A DNA stretch of 64,000 nucleotides from Bettongia penicillata ogilbyi (lineage: Eukaryota; Chordata; Mammalia; Diprotodontia; Potoroidae). The notes beneath the pieces were generated by a model. It was not told the DNA's origin and did not search any database. It saw only the letters and a list, made by a program, of their open reading frames with translations. Position numbers and translations under genes: made by a program. Location of the stretch: NCBI GenBank assembly GCA_023548195.1, contig JAJHZJ010000399.1, positions 5,833,100-5,897,099 of the forward strand, read 5' to 3'. Positions 1-11,419 of this stretch are shown piece by piece. Numbering within the stretch: the stretch's first letter is position 1; every line of letters begins with the position of its first letter.

Positions 1-930
1 TTTTGCTTTTTAAGGAATTCTTCTCCTCATTGACTTTTTAGATATCTTTTGCCATTTAGGTTAGTTTTTTTATGGTGTTATTTTCTTCAGTATTTTTTTG
101 GGTCCCCTTTAGCAAGCAGTTGACTCATTTTTCATGATTTTCCTGCATCACTCATGTCTCTTCCAAATTTTTCCTTTACTTCTCTTATTTGATTTTCAAA
201 ACCTTTTCTGAGCTCTTCTATGATCTGAGACCAATTCATATTTTTTCTTGGAAGCTTCGAATGTGAGAGCTTTGGCTTTCTTGTCTTCTTCTATTTGTGT
301 TTTGATCTTCCTTGTCACCATGGCAAGATTCTATAGTTTGATTTTTTTTTTCAGGTTTTTTATCATTTTCCCAGATATTAATTTGACTTTTGAGCTCTTG
401 GTTAAAGTAGTTCTCTTATTCCATTGGGGGTGGGGGATATACTGTCAGCTACTTGATCCCTTCACATTCCATGAGCCTAGAGCTCCAGAAACAGCAGTTG
501 CTGCTTCCCCTTCTTCTGCTGTGACTATTGCATGCTCCTCTACCCCTCCCCCAAACTGACGCTGGGATCAGATCACCCAGGTTAAACAGATATTTTCTAT
601 TTACCTTCCAATTTGTCTGTGATGTTTTAGGGTTGTGAAGTCTGCAAACCACCACAGATACCAGAGATTTAGTCCCTTGGGGACTTCTCAGGTCCCATCT
701 GTCCTGACATAGCTCTTGTTGGCCTGTGCTCTGATCCCAGCCTGGAGCAATAGGTGTTTCCTGTCAAATTTCCAGGATGTCTTTGACTACAGATTTGCTT
801 CACTCTATCATTCTGTGGATGCTTCAGCTCCAGAATTTGTTTAAAGTCATGTTTTACAGCTATTTGGCTGGGTGTGGTGGGAGCTCTAGAAGTCCCTGCT
901 TTTATTTCCACCATCCTGACTCTGCCCCTC
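1..930 (-). mobile_element. 5' part of an L1/HAL1-type element (5' UTR and start of ORF1)
   Basis: Read on the reverse strand, this starts near 930 with an L1-type 5' end (GGGGCAGAGTCAGGATGGTGG), followed by about 560 bases of 5' UTR. A start codon in the expected context (GGGAAAATG) lies at 364-366. The N-terminal coiled-coil part of ORF1 runs off the left edge of the window. The layout and the E/K/Q-rich coding matches HAL1-1 and HAL1-2 further right. The reading frame carries several breaks, so the copy is old. Whether ORF2 follows cannot be seen because the element is cut by the window edge. Confidence 0.75.
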
Positions 931-1960
931 AGAAAATCACTTTATCTTGATTGGTATAGTGAAATGTTTCCTGGTTCACATGAATACCTATAGTGTTACT
1001 TGAACTTTAAATTATTGTACCTGATAATTTAATGTTGGATGCCTACATGCTGATCTACCTATCGACAAAGTCCAAAGAAAAGATGTGCAGTTTCTCAGTA
1101 GGTTTCATATGATCCTTGCACTATTTATATAAACCATCTTCTGCTCAAAAGTTAAAGAATCTAGCCTTTCCTAAGTTTTTTGAAATCACAATGGCTACTT
1201 GTTTTTGTAGAGAAATATTGCTGTGAAGAGACAAGAACCAATATAGAAAAATCACTTCAACAATAAACCTGTAATTGAGAGAATAAGGGTCTAGGAGGGC
1301 TACACTGTCCCTACTCTACAAACTTGGATACTGACTGCTGTCTACTATAACTCAGAAGCCTCAATTTTATCATTGTCACTACAGTCATAGCATAGCAGTC
1401 ACTGTGATAAGGTATATTTGGATATAACTGGCTTCTCAGGATACTCATGCAGAATATTTCAAAACTACAATATGAACAATATGTGTCACTCATTTTGGAT
1501 CCTGAGCACAGTGTACTTCCTTGACTGGGACATCTTCACTATCCCTTCGCCTTGAAAGTGCAGTTATTACTTCCCATTATCAAAAGCAAAACATGGTCAA
1601 AAAAATTTGGTTCATATTCTCAATCTGAAATCTCTTCCTTGTATGACCTTATGCAAGTCACTTAAAGTCGCTGAGTCTGTTTACTCATTTGTAAAAAGTA
1701 GATGTTAGACTAGATCACTTCAGAGGTTCCTTCCAGTTCTTAAGTCTATGATAACATGATTTTTTGATTATTATGAACTCCGCCAATACATTAGGCAATA
1801 GTATATGATTAGAAGGGGACTGGAGGAGAATTCTTTCTGCTACAAATTCAGTTGTTACTTCATTTACTTGGAATTTACAATTAGTGAAGCAGAAGAACCA
1901 AAGAAGGGAGCAGGAGACGATGATTTCTGAATATATCTGAATGAAAAATCTGTATACTAA
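931..1960. other. Single-copy or very old DNA
   Basis: No L1 coding homology and no convincing reading frame. Apart from the SINE near its right end I see nothing recognisable here. Confidence 0.5.
1641..1755 (+). mobile_element. MIR/THER-like SINE fragment
   Basis: Forward-strand order of landmarks typical of mammalian CORE/MIR SINEs: a 'TGACC..GCAAGTCACTTAA' segment, a degenerate 'CTCATTTGTAAAA' segment, then 'TAGACTAGATCACTTCAGAGG' and 'CCTTCCAGTTCTTAAGTCTATGA'. The last part is the 3' end I associate with THER1/MON1-type SINEs. The tRNA-like 5' half is missing or too decayed to see. The family name is from memory. Confidence 0.65.
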
Positions 1961-2290
1961 TGGAAAAAAGTGGAGGTGGTGGAGCCAAGATGGCAGAGCG
2001 AGCACACGTACTCACCTATGTGCTATGACAATTCCCTTCAGATACCTTAAAAAGAGAGTCTGAACAACTTTTGAATGGCAAAATCTACCAGGAGACAGTG
2101 TGTGTCAGATTTCCAGCCCTGGATAGCCCAAAAGGTCAAAGGGAAGGTTCTGTTACATGAGTCTGGGAAAGTGCAGAGAACACAGAATGTACCAGTGTAC
2201 ACCCCATCATATCAAAGCCAAACAAGAAACACCGGTAAGACTTAATCAGAAGCAGCAGTTCAGATTCTCATACACATCAGCACAGGATGG
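1961..2290 (+). mobile_element. L1/HAL1 5' UTR fragment
   Basis: Begins with GGAGCCAAGATGGCAGAG near 1982, the recurring 5' end of L1-type elements in this window, and continues with 5'-UTR-like sequence. A second 5' end with its own upstream leader follows at about 2290-2420. This is therefore either a separate truncated insertion or an extra promoter unit of L1-A. Confidence 0.55.
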
Positions 2291-3067
2291 GAGTCCAGTG
2301 GCTGAGTGAGAGAGAAGCACAGGAACCCCTGCAACAGCAGTTGCTACTCCTGAGACTATCTGGTGCCAGTTCAAATGTTTTTTAAGTCACCAACTTGAAC
2401 TTCTAGGAGCCAAGATGGTGGAGTGATCTGTACGTGCTCATACCCTCCCTTTGTTGACCTTGAAAAATGCGGAGAATATTTCCCCAGGAAAAATCCTAGA
2501 AAAGTGGAAGCAGCCAAAGAAGTAAGCAGTCTCTCAGCTCCAGAACCTAGGGGAATCGTGAAGAGACCTTTTTGCTGTGGCTGAAGGGAACAAGTACAGA
2601 ACTGGAGCTATCCCAGACAGTCTCAACTCAATGAATTAGGACAAAATCCTAAAACCCAGGGAGAATTAGCCCATAAGCACCAGCAGCAAGACTCCAGGCA
2701 TTCCTGAGCACAGCCAGGGTAATTGGGAAGACATCAGCCCAGAGGAGTTTTCATCAGCTGCTTAGCCTGTCTGTGCTCTAACTCAGGGGAGGAGACCTCC
2801 TGCTTCCAGAACAACTCTCCCCCACACCACATGCAGTGAGCTTCAGAGTAAGTCAGGGGAAAATCAGAAAAACTTTAGTTGTCCTCTGCCTTGACACTCC
2901 AGCCACCTCAGCACTAGGCAAGCTATGTCATTCTAGCTTCCAACTGAAACAACCAGAAGTCACAATATACAAAGCCTCAAGTTGTCAGGATAGTAACTGT
3001 GGCACAGAGATCCCTTTGCCCCAGAAACAGAGATTCACTTTAAAAAGCAAGGGGAAAAGCAAGCACC

Positions 3068-4095
3068 ATGAGCAAGGAGCAAGCATGAAACAAAAAGACC
3101 ATAGAATTTTACTATGGAGACTAAGGCCAAAATATGAATACTGAAGAGGTCAGCACTGAAAGCATACTCCCATCTCATCTAAATCCTCAGAAGGGAATAT
3201 GAACAGGTCTTAAGCCCAAAGACCATTCTTGCAAGAGCTCAAGAAGGATTTTAAAAGTCAAATTAGAGTTGTAGAAGAAAAAAATGGCCAATGATTTTAA
3301 AATTGTGAAAAAATAATTCACTGAGAAGAACAGCTCCTTAGAAAGGAAAATTGGGCAAATGGACAAGGACAAAACTTAACTGGAGAAAATAGCACCTAAA
3401 AAGGAAAAATTGGACAAATAGAAAAGGAGATGCAAAAGTTAACTGAAGAAAACAATCCATTAAAATTACAATTGGGCAGGTAGAAGTTAATGACTCTATG
3501 AACCATCAAGAATCAGTCAAAAAGAATCTAAAGAATGAAAAAAAATAGAAGAGTGAAAAAAATAGAAGAAAGTGTAAAATATCTTATTGAAAATCAACTG
3601 ACCTGGAAAATAGATAAAGGAGAGAAAATATAAGAAATATTGTTCTACCAGAAAGTCATGAGAATGATAATTTCTTCCTAGAAGTCATAAGGGAAAACTG
3701 CCTTGAGGTCCTGGAGGAAAATAGCCATTGAAAGAATTCATGTATCACCTCCTGAAAGAGATGAGCTGAAAACTGAAAACAGCAAGGAATATTGTCCCCA
3801 AATTCCAGAAATATCAATTAAAGATAAAATACTGCAAGTAGCCATAACGAAAATTCAAAAATCTAGGAACTACAGTCAGCATAACACAAGACCTTGCTCC
3901 TTCTACATTTAAAAAATGGAGGAATTGGAATATGATATTCTGCAAAGCAAAGGAGCTTGCACTACAACTAAGAATCAGTTTCCCAGGAAAATTGAACACA
4001 ATATTCCAGGAAAGGAGATGGACATTTAATGAAATAAGGGATTTCCAGAGCTTCCTGATGAACAGCCCCAACCTCAATAGATAATTTGATCTTCA
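3068..4095 (+). pseudogene. L1-A ORF1 (RNA-binding chaperone) pseudogene
   Basis: The start codon at 3068 aligns with the ORF1 starts of L1-B (9019) and L1-E (34678). Downstream come repeated Lys/Glu-rich coiled-coil coding, a block matching the ORF1 RRM ('ENR..RENIRNI.LPESHEN', about 3608-3660), and a C-terminal block with 'FPGKLNTIFQ..RWTFNEIRDFQSFL' (about 3975-4055). That block corresponds to the 'YPAKLS' C-terminal domain of L1 ORF1p. Many stops and frameshifts are present and no long frame survives. Confidence 0.7.
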
Positions 4096-5056
4096 AACGC
4101 AAGACTTGAGCGGCATTAAAAAGTAATAAATGGGAAAAAAAAAAAAACAACATTGTTATTCAACTTGGATAAATTGTTTACATCCCTTAAAGGGAGGTTG
4201 ATATTTCTTAATATTGAGAATTTTATATTTATCATGATAATAAAAAAGAATATACATAGGTAGAGAGAATGGGCATAAATTAAATGATGTGATGACAAAA
4301 ATATGATTTAAATGTTCAAAGCGTTACAATATGTAACAGGAGATGTGAAAAGGAGGAAGCAGGGAAAGATAAATTACATCACAGGAAAATCAACAAAAAC
4401 AAATTATAGTAGAGGGAAAGTGGGCAGGGAAATGAGCTCTGTTTGAGATGTACTCTCCTCTTATTTGCTTCAAGGAAGGAATAAAAATATCAGTTAAGTA
4501 TAGAAATATAACTTGCCCTAGAGGCAAAGGGAAAAGAAAAGGGAGGGGAGGTTAAAAGGGAGAGAAGAAGTACTTAGAGAAAAGGGAAGGGCTTGAAAGA
4601 AGAGTGGGAAGAATGAAGGAGGTACTGGCTGAAACTTAAAACTCTCTTGTTCAGGGGAAGGGAGAAGTGTGAACTAAAATAATAAAGGGGGAAATAGGAT
4701 GGAGAAAAGGTAGTAATAATAACTGTGAATGTGAATGGGATGAACTCTCCCCATAAAATGGAGGCAGAGAAAGAATGGATTAAAAACCATAGTTCAACAA
4801 TATGTTGCATACAAGAAATGTATTTGAAATAGGGGGATACACACAGGATAAAGGTAAAAACTTGTAGAAGAGTTTATTATTCTTCAGCTTACGTAAAAAA
4901 AAAAAAAAGCAGGGCACCAATCCTAATCTGAGATAAAACAAAAGCAGAAGTAGATCTAATCAAAAGAGATAAGGAAATAAACTATCCTGCTAAAACACAT
5001 CATAGACAATGAATCAATATCATTATCAAATATATATGAACCAAGTAGAAAAGCAT

Positions 5057-7599
5057 ACAGATTTCTTTTAAAAAAAATAATATTTATTTTTAGTTTTCAA
5101 CATTCACTTCCACAAGATTTTGAGCTCCAAATTTTCTCCCCATCTCTCCCATTCCCCCACCTCAAGACACTGAGCAGTGGGATTATCCCTTCCCCAATCT
5201 GTCCTCTGTACTATCACACCCCTCACTTCCATTATCTTCATTTTCTCTCTTTTCAAGTAGAGCAAGATAGAATTCTATACCTTATTACCTGTATTTTTTA
5301 TTTCCTACTTGCATGCAAAAACAGTTCTCATCATTCCTTCCTAAATTTTTGAGTTCCAACTTCTCTATCTTCCTCCTTCCCCACACATCCCTACTGTGAA
5401 GGCAAGAAATTCAATATAGGCTATAGATGTATAGATGTGCAAAAGACTTTCGTAATAACCATGTTGTGAAACACTAACTATATTTCCCCTCCATCCTATC
5501 GTATCCCTCATTTATTCTATTCTCTCTTTTGTCCTTGTCCTTCCCCAAAAGTGTTTATTTTAATTGAACCCTCTTCCCATTTGTCCTCCCTTCTACCATT
5601 CCCCCCACAACCCACTTATCCCTTTCTCCCCTACTTTCATGTAGAACAAGATTGGTCTTCATACCAACTTGAGTGTACATGTTATTCCTTCCTTGAGCCA
5701 AATGTGATGAGACTAAGATTCATTCTTTCTCTCTCACCTTTCACTTTGCCCCTCCACTGAAAGTGGTTTTCCTTGCCTCTTCGATGAGGAACAATTTGCA
5801 TCATTCAATTTCTCCCTTTCTCCTCCCAATATATTCCTCTCTCATCCCTAAATTTCATTCTTTTAGATATCCTTTCCTATTAAACTCACCCCATATCCTC
5901 TGTCTATATGTATATAATCCCTCCAACTACCCAAATACTGAGAAAAGTTTCAAGAATTACAAATATGGTCTTTCCTTGTAGCAATGCAAACAGTTCAACT
6001 TCAGTAAGTCCCTTGTGATTTCTCTTTCCTGTTTACCTTTTCATGCTTCTCTTGATTCTTGTGTTTAAAATCATATTTTCTATTCAGCTCTGGTTTTTTC
6101 CATCAACAGTGCTTGAAAGTTCCCTATTTAATTGAATGATCATTTTTCTTCCTGAAGTATTTTACTCAGTTTTGCTGGGTAGATGATTCTTGGTTTTAAT
6201 CCTAGTTCCTTTGACATCTGGAATATTGTATTCCAAACCCTTCAATCCCTTAATGTAGAAGCTGCTAGATCTTGTGTTATCCTGATTGAATTTCCACAAT
6301 ACTCAAATTGTTTCTTTCTGGCTGCTTACAATATTTTCCCCTTGATCTGGGAAATCTTTCTTTTTGGATCTCTTTTAGGAAGTGATCAGGGGATTCTTTC
6401 AGTATTTACTTTACCTTCCAATTCTAGAACATCAGGGAAGTTTCCCTGGAAAAATTCATGAAACTTGATGTTTAGGCTCTCTTACATCATGGCTTTCAGG
6501 TAGCCCCATAATTTTTAGATTGTCTCTCTTGGATCTATCTTCCAGGACAGTTGTCTTTCCAATGAGATATTTTACAGTGTCTTCATTTTTTACCTTCTTT
6601 TGTTTCATAATTTCTTTGTTTTTCATGAAGTCATTAGCTTCTATCTCTTTCTTTTTAATTTTTAAGGAACTATTTTCTTCAGTGGGCTTTTGAATCTCTT
6701 TTTCCATTTGGCTAATTCTTCTTTTTAAAGCATTTTCTTCCTATTGGATTTTGGGACCTTTTGTGCCATCTAGGTTAGTCTATTTTTAAAGAGTTATTTT
6801 TTTTCAGCATTTTTTGAGTATCCTTTAGCAAGCTATTGATTTTCATTTCAAGATTTCCTTGCATTGCTTTAATTTCTTTTTCCAATTCCACTTCCTTTAC
6901 TTAATTTTCAAAATATTTTTTGAGCTCTTCGATGGCCTGAGACAACTGCAAATTTACTTTGTAGGTTTTGGATGAAGAAGCCTTGATTTTTAGGTCTTCC
7001 TCTAATGGTATACTTTGTTCTTCCTCTTCTGAAAGGATGGAGGAAAATACTTGTTCACCAAGAAATTATCCTTTGGTTGTCTTACTTTTTTCTCCTCTTT
7101 TGAGCATTTTCCCAACCAGTTGTTTGACTTTTTAGTCCTTTGTCAAATGGAAGGTATAGTCAAGGGACCTGTAATTTCTCAGTTCCTCCAGTGTGGCAGA
7201 ATCAAGGGAAAGATCTTTATGCTGAGGGCCTGAAAAACAGACACTGCAGTCACCTACCCCTGGGCCTAGGGCAGGACTCTACTCCTTTCTCACTTATCTT
7301 GAAGCTGTCTCTGGCATTTGTGAATTAAAGAATCTGGGAACTGCAGTTACTATCCAGGATTCCGTGCCCTGCTCCAGTACTCTACCTGCCATAACATTAT
7401 CTGCTCTGGGCCTGGTGAGATAGAACTTTTCTGTTGGCCTTCCAGGCTGCCTTGCTGAAAATATCTTTCACTCTGTCATTTTTTGTCATCTACTGTTCTA
7501 GAATTTGTTTAGAGCCATTTTTGTAGATATTTTGTGGACTTTTCAAGAGAGCTACGAGAGGTACATCCTTCTAGTCCATCATCTTGGCTCGTCTCCAGT
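5057..7599 (-). mobile_element. HAL1-0: old reverse ORF1-only L1 derivative
   Basis: On the reverse strand the order is: 5' end with GGAGACGAGCCAAGATGATGG (about 7597), 5' UTR of about 480 bases, ORF1 (start codon 7105-7107, end about 6050), a roughly 950-base 3' UTR rich in GGGAGGGG-type tracts, and a terminal GGAGAAAATTTGG.. motif followed by an A-rich tail near 5057. No ORF2 lies between ORF1 and the tail. This is the half-L1 arrangement seen in HAL1-1 and HAL1-2. It sits inside the L1-A endonuclease frame. The flanking target duplication is only approximately recognisable (CATACAGATTT / TATCCACACTGT), consistent with age. Confidence 0.75.
6050..7107 (-). pseudogene. HAL1-0 ORF1 pseudogene
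   Basis: Reverse-strand frame from an ATG at 7105-7107. A surviving stretch of about 80 codons (6456-6707) reads as the coiled-coil end plus start of the RRM, with 'EDRSKRDNLKIMGLPESHD', which matches the same block of the intact ORF1 at 25021-26118. The C-terminal part (about 6180-6440) also aligns. Stops and indels interrupt the frame elsewhere, so this is a dead copy. Confidence 0.7.
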
Positions 7600-9230
7600 A
7601 TCCACACTGTCAGAGGAGAAGTTACAGGAGTTAGTGGAAGAAATAGATAGCAAAACTATACCAGTGGAAGACATCAACTTCCCCCTCTCTGAACTTGATA
7701 TATCTAACTTCAAATTAAACAAGAAAGAAGTTAGTGAGGTGAATAGAACTCTGAATAAAGTAGATATGATAAATTTCTGCAGAAAATTGAATAAGGAAAG
7801 AAAGGAATATACCTTTTTCTCAGCCATATTTGGCAAACACACAAAAATTGGCCATGTGCTAGGGCATAAAAATCTCACAATCCAGTTCTGAAAGGCAGCA
7901 ATAGTCAATGTATCCTTCTTAAATCATAATTCAATAACAATTATATGTAATAAAAGGCAATGGCAAGGTAGACCAAAATTTAATTGGAAACTAAGTAATC
8001 TAATCCTAAAGAATGAGTGGGTAAAACAACAGATCATAGAAACAATAACTTCATTCGGGAGAATGGCAATAATGAGACAACCTACCAAAATGTATGGGGT
8101 ATTGCAAAAGCAGTTTTATCATTCAAAGGCTACATGAATAAAATAGAGAAAGAGGAAATCAATGAATTGTACATGCAGCTGAAAAAGCTAGAAGAACAAA
8201 TTTAAAATCTCTAAGTAAATACAAAATTAGTAATCTTGAATACTGAGGAATGAAGCCCAGAGGAACTGAAAGAGTGAAAGCTGCAGAGACCCAGTTATCT
8301 GCAGCAGCAGCTCCTGACGTTATCAGTCCGTAGATTAAATGTTTGTAAGTCACCTACTGGGAGCCAAGATGTCAGAGTGACTGTAAATAATCTCCCTTTT
8401 CCTCGATGACATTGAAAGACTCATGAAATATTTCCCCAAGAAAATCCTGGATCAGCGAGATCAGCCAAAAGATAAAGAGGTTCTTATCATAAGAGGTTAC
8501 GAATATTACTAAACAGGGTCCCTATTTCTGTGGATGAAGGAGACCAGTGCAGGACCTGAGCTGTCCAAGACAGCCCCACATCATGAAAACAGGAGGAGAT
8601 CCAGAGACCCATGGGAGTAGAAAAGCCACCAACATGAGGAACCCAGGAACATCTCAGCAGCCCAGGGGACTCATGAAGGTACTAGGACAGCGAAGATCAC
8701 CAACCACTGAGCTTGCTTATGCTCTAGATCAGCAGAGAAGACCTACTGTAGCCAGACCACCCCTCCCCCACACTTAACGACCTAACTCCAGGGTGACTGC
8801 GGGAAAACCCAAAAAGACCTCGCCAACTCTCTGCTTTCTAACACCAACCAGTTCAGAACCAGGTAAGCTGCAGCATGTTAGCTTCTAGCTGAAAGAACCA
8901 AAGGTCAAAACACATGAAGATTTAAGTTCCAGGCACAAGAACTGTGGGACAGAGCCCCTTGTGCCCTAGAGGCAGGGATCTATTTTAAAAGCCAGAAAAA
9001 AAGATGATCAGCAACATCATGAGTAAGAACCAAAGGAGAAAATAGAAAATCATTGAATCTTTCTATGGAGATAAGGCCCAAAGCACTAATATCAAAGAGG
9101 TCAGCAGTGAGACTATACTCTCATCTGAAACATCAGGTGGAATGAACTTGTTGCATGAACAAAGAGCATTATTAAAAGAGCTGAAGAAGGATTTTTAAAG
9201 TCAAATTAGAGAAACAGAAGAAAAACAGGT

Positions 9231-9243
9231 CAATGATTTTTAT
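9231..9243. repeat. Target-site duplication, left copy (HAL1-1)
   Basis: CAATGATTTTTAT, 13 bases, directly before the T-rich (reverse A-tail) end of HAL1-1. It is identical to 12239-12251. Confidence 0.9.
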
Positions 9244-10134
9244 GTCTTTTTTTTATTATTTTTTTAAAGTAGCATTTATTTTTATTTTTTTTATTTTTTA
9301 TTTTTTAATTTTATTTATTTAATTTTTTACATTCATTTTCACAAATTGTTGGGTTCCAAATTTTCTCCCCTTTTATCCCCTCCCCCCACCCCAATAACCC
9401 AAGCAATCTAATTTTCCCTATCTCCAATCTGCCCTCTCTTCTGTCATCCCTCCCTTCTCTTGTCTCCATCTTCTCTTTCCTCCTGTAGGGCCAGATGACT
9501 TTCTATTCCTCATTAACTGTATGTCTTCTTTCCTAGTTACAACAACAATATTAAAGAGTTGTTCCTAAAACTTTGAGTTCCAAATTCTCCCCATCCCTCC
9601 CTCCCCACCCATTCCCTTTGGGACGGCAGGCAATTCAATATACAACAATTCAACTACAGTTTTGCAAATGGCCTCCCTGATAGTCGTGTTGTGTAAGACT
9701 AACTGGATTACCATCCCTCCTAACCTGGCCCTCATTGTTTCTCTTCTGTCTCTTGATCCTCTCCCTCCCCAAGTGTTGACTTCAAATTGCTCCCTCCTCC
9801 CTTTGCCCTCCCCTCCATCATCCCCTCCCCTGCAATATCTCCTCCCACACTTTCTTATACTGTAAGATAGGTTTTCATACCAAAATGAGTGTGGATTTCA
9901 CTCCTTCGTTTAGTCAAATGTGATGAGGGTAAACTTCTTGTTTTTTTTTTTTCCTCAGCTCTCCTCTTTTTCCCTCCACTAAGAAAAACTCCTACCTGCC
10001 TCTTAAATGACATATAGTTACCCCCTTCCCTTTCCCTCTCTTTCCTCCCCCTACATTTCTCTCTCACCATTTACCTTAGTTTCTTTTAAGGTATGGTCTC
10101 ATCCTATTCAGTTCAATCTGTGCTCTCTATCTCT

Positions 10135-10188
10135 GTATGTGTGTGCATGTGTGTTTGTGTGTGCATGCGTGTACATGTGTATGTGTGG
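10135..10188. repeat. TG-rich microsatellite in the HAL1-1 3' UTR
   Basis: Imperfect TG repeat with interspersed CATG and TACATG units. It sits at the same place as the repeat at 24831-24882 in HAL1-2. Confidence 0.85.
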
Positions 10189-10319
10189 TCCCACCAACTA
10201 CCCAGATACTGAAAAATTTTAAGAGTTAGAAATATTGTCTTTCCCTGTATGAATGTAAACAGTTCACTTCTGGTAAGTCCCTTACCTTCTCTTTGCTGTT
10301 TCCTTTTTCATGCTTCTTC

Positions 10320-11419
10320 TCATTCTTGTGTTTGAAAGTCAAATTTTCTTTTCAGCTCTGGTTTTTTCATTAAGAATGATTGAAAGTCCTCTGTTTCATT
10401 GAAAGACCATATTTTCCCTTGAAGTATTATACTCAGTTTAGCTGGGTAGGTGATTCTTGGTTTCAGTCCTAGTTCCTTTGCCTTCTGGAATATCCTATTC
10501 CATGCCCTTCGATCCCTTAATGTAGAAGCTGCTAGATCTTGGGTTATCCTGATTGTATTTCCACAGTACTGGAATTGTTTCTTTCTAGCTGGTGCAAGAT
10601 TTTTTCCTTGAGCTGGGAGTTCTGGAATTTTGCCACAATGTTCCTAGGAGTTTCTCTTTTTGGATCTCTTTCAGGTGGTGATTGATGGATTCTTTCAATA
10701 CTTATTTTGCCCTCTGGTTCTAGAATGTCAGGGCAGTTTTCCTTGATAATTTCATGGAAGATGACGTCCAGGCTCTTTTTTTGATCATGAGTTTCAGGTA
10801 GTCCCATAATATTTAAATTGTCTTTCCTGGATCTATTTTCCAGGTCAGTTGTTTTTCCCATGAAATATTTCACATTCTCTTCCATTTTTTCATTCTTTTG
10901 GTTTTGTTTGGTGATTTCTTGGTTTCTCGTAAAGTCATTAGACTCTATCTGTTCCATTCTAATTTTGAGAGAACTATTAAATTCAGTGAGCTTTTGAGCC
11001 TCTTTTTCCATTTGGCTCATTCTGCTTTTGAAAGCATTCTTCTCCTCATTGGCTTTTTGAACCTCGATTGCCAATTGAGTGAGCCTATTTTTCAAGGTGT
11101 TAATTTCCTCAGCATTTTTTTGGGTCACCTTTACCAAGGTATTGACCCATTTTTCATACTTTTCTTGTATCTCTCTCATTTCTCTTCCCAGTTTTTCCTC
11201 TACCTGTCTAACTTGCTTTTCAAAATCCTTTTTGAGCTCTTCCAGGGCCTGAGCCCACCTGCCACCCCCCTGGGGTGTCTGGGGTACTGAGGCCCCGCAC
11301 TCCACGTCTTTCCCTGATGGCAAGGATACGTCCTCATCATCAGATCCGAAGGTCGGGATCATTTGCATTTGTTGGAAAAAACTCTCTATAGTCTTATTTT
11401 TCTTCCCTTTTCTAGGCAT
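10320..11419 (-). pseudogene. HAL1-1 ORF1p, frameshifted near the C-terminus
   Basis: An open frame runs 291 codons from the ATG at 11417-11419 to 10544. Against HAL1-2 there is a one-base deletion at about 10588-10598 (GCTGGTGCAAG where HAL1-2 has GCTGCTTGCAAG on the plus strand). Beyond it homology continues in another frame to a stop at 10320-10322. The protein begins MPRKGKKNKT and carries an acidic/Gly-rich N-terminus, a long coiled coil (about residues 55-195) and the RRM start 'RSRKDNLNIMGLPE'. By hand it differs from HAL1-2 ORF1p at about 15 of 280 residues. The truncated product lacks the C-terminal RNA-binding domain. Confidence 0.85.

Larger units (their letters stand above)
4725..8210 (+). 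pseudogene. L1-A ORF2 5' half (endonuclease region), split
   Basis: At 4725-4860 the coding matches the N-terminus of an L1 apurinic-type endonuclease ('TVNVNGMNSP', then 'CIQEMYLK' where family members have 'QETHL'). The region breaks at 5056 for HAL1-0 and resumes about 7600 with the segment preceding 'VEDINFPLSELD', equivalent to 'VGDLNLPLSKLD' in L1-E. Around 7910-7930 the codons read SFLNHNSI, where the family has S-D-H: His is kept and Asp is replaced by Asn. The reading frame ends about 8205, before the reverse-transcriptase domain. Confidence 0.65.
2291..8235 (+). mobile_element. L1-A: old forward L1, interrupted by HAL1-0
   Basis: The 5' UTR includes a leader ('AAGTCACCAACTTGAACTT') just before GGAGCCAAGATGGTGGAG near 2405. 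ORF1 follows at about 3068-4095, then an A-rich spacer, then ORF2 from about 4725. The reverse-strand HAL1-0 (5057-7599) interrupts the endonuclease region, which resumes near 7600 and continues to about 8210. L1-B then begins and the rest of ORF2 is absent. All reading frames contain multiple stops and frameshifts. The junction with L1-B could be an insertion that lost the distal part of L1-A or a recombination. Confidence 0.75.

Noticed and set aside
2836..3144. 102-codon forward frame
   Set aside because: Mostly L1-A 5' UTR running into decayed ORF1. The homologous ORF1 start is at 3068 in another frame context.
10898..11290. 130-codon forward frame conserved almost identically at 25594-25986
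   Set aside because: It is the antisense of HAL1 ORF1 in two near-identical copies. Conservation is explained by recent shared origin, and the sequence has no recognisable domain.
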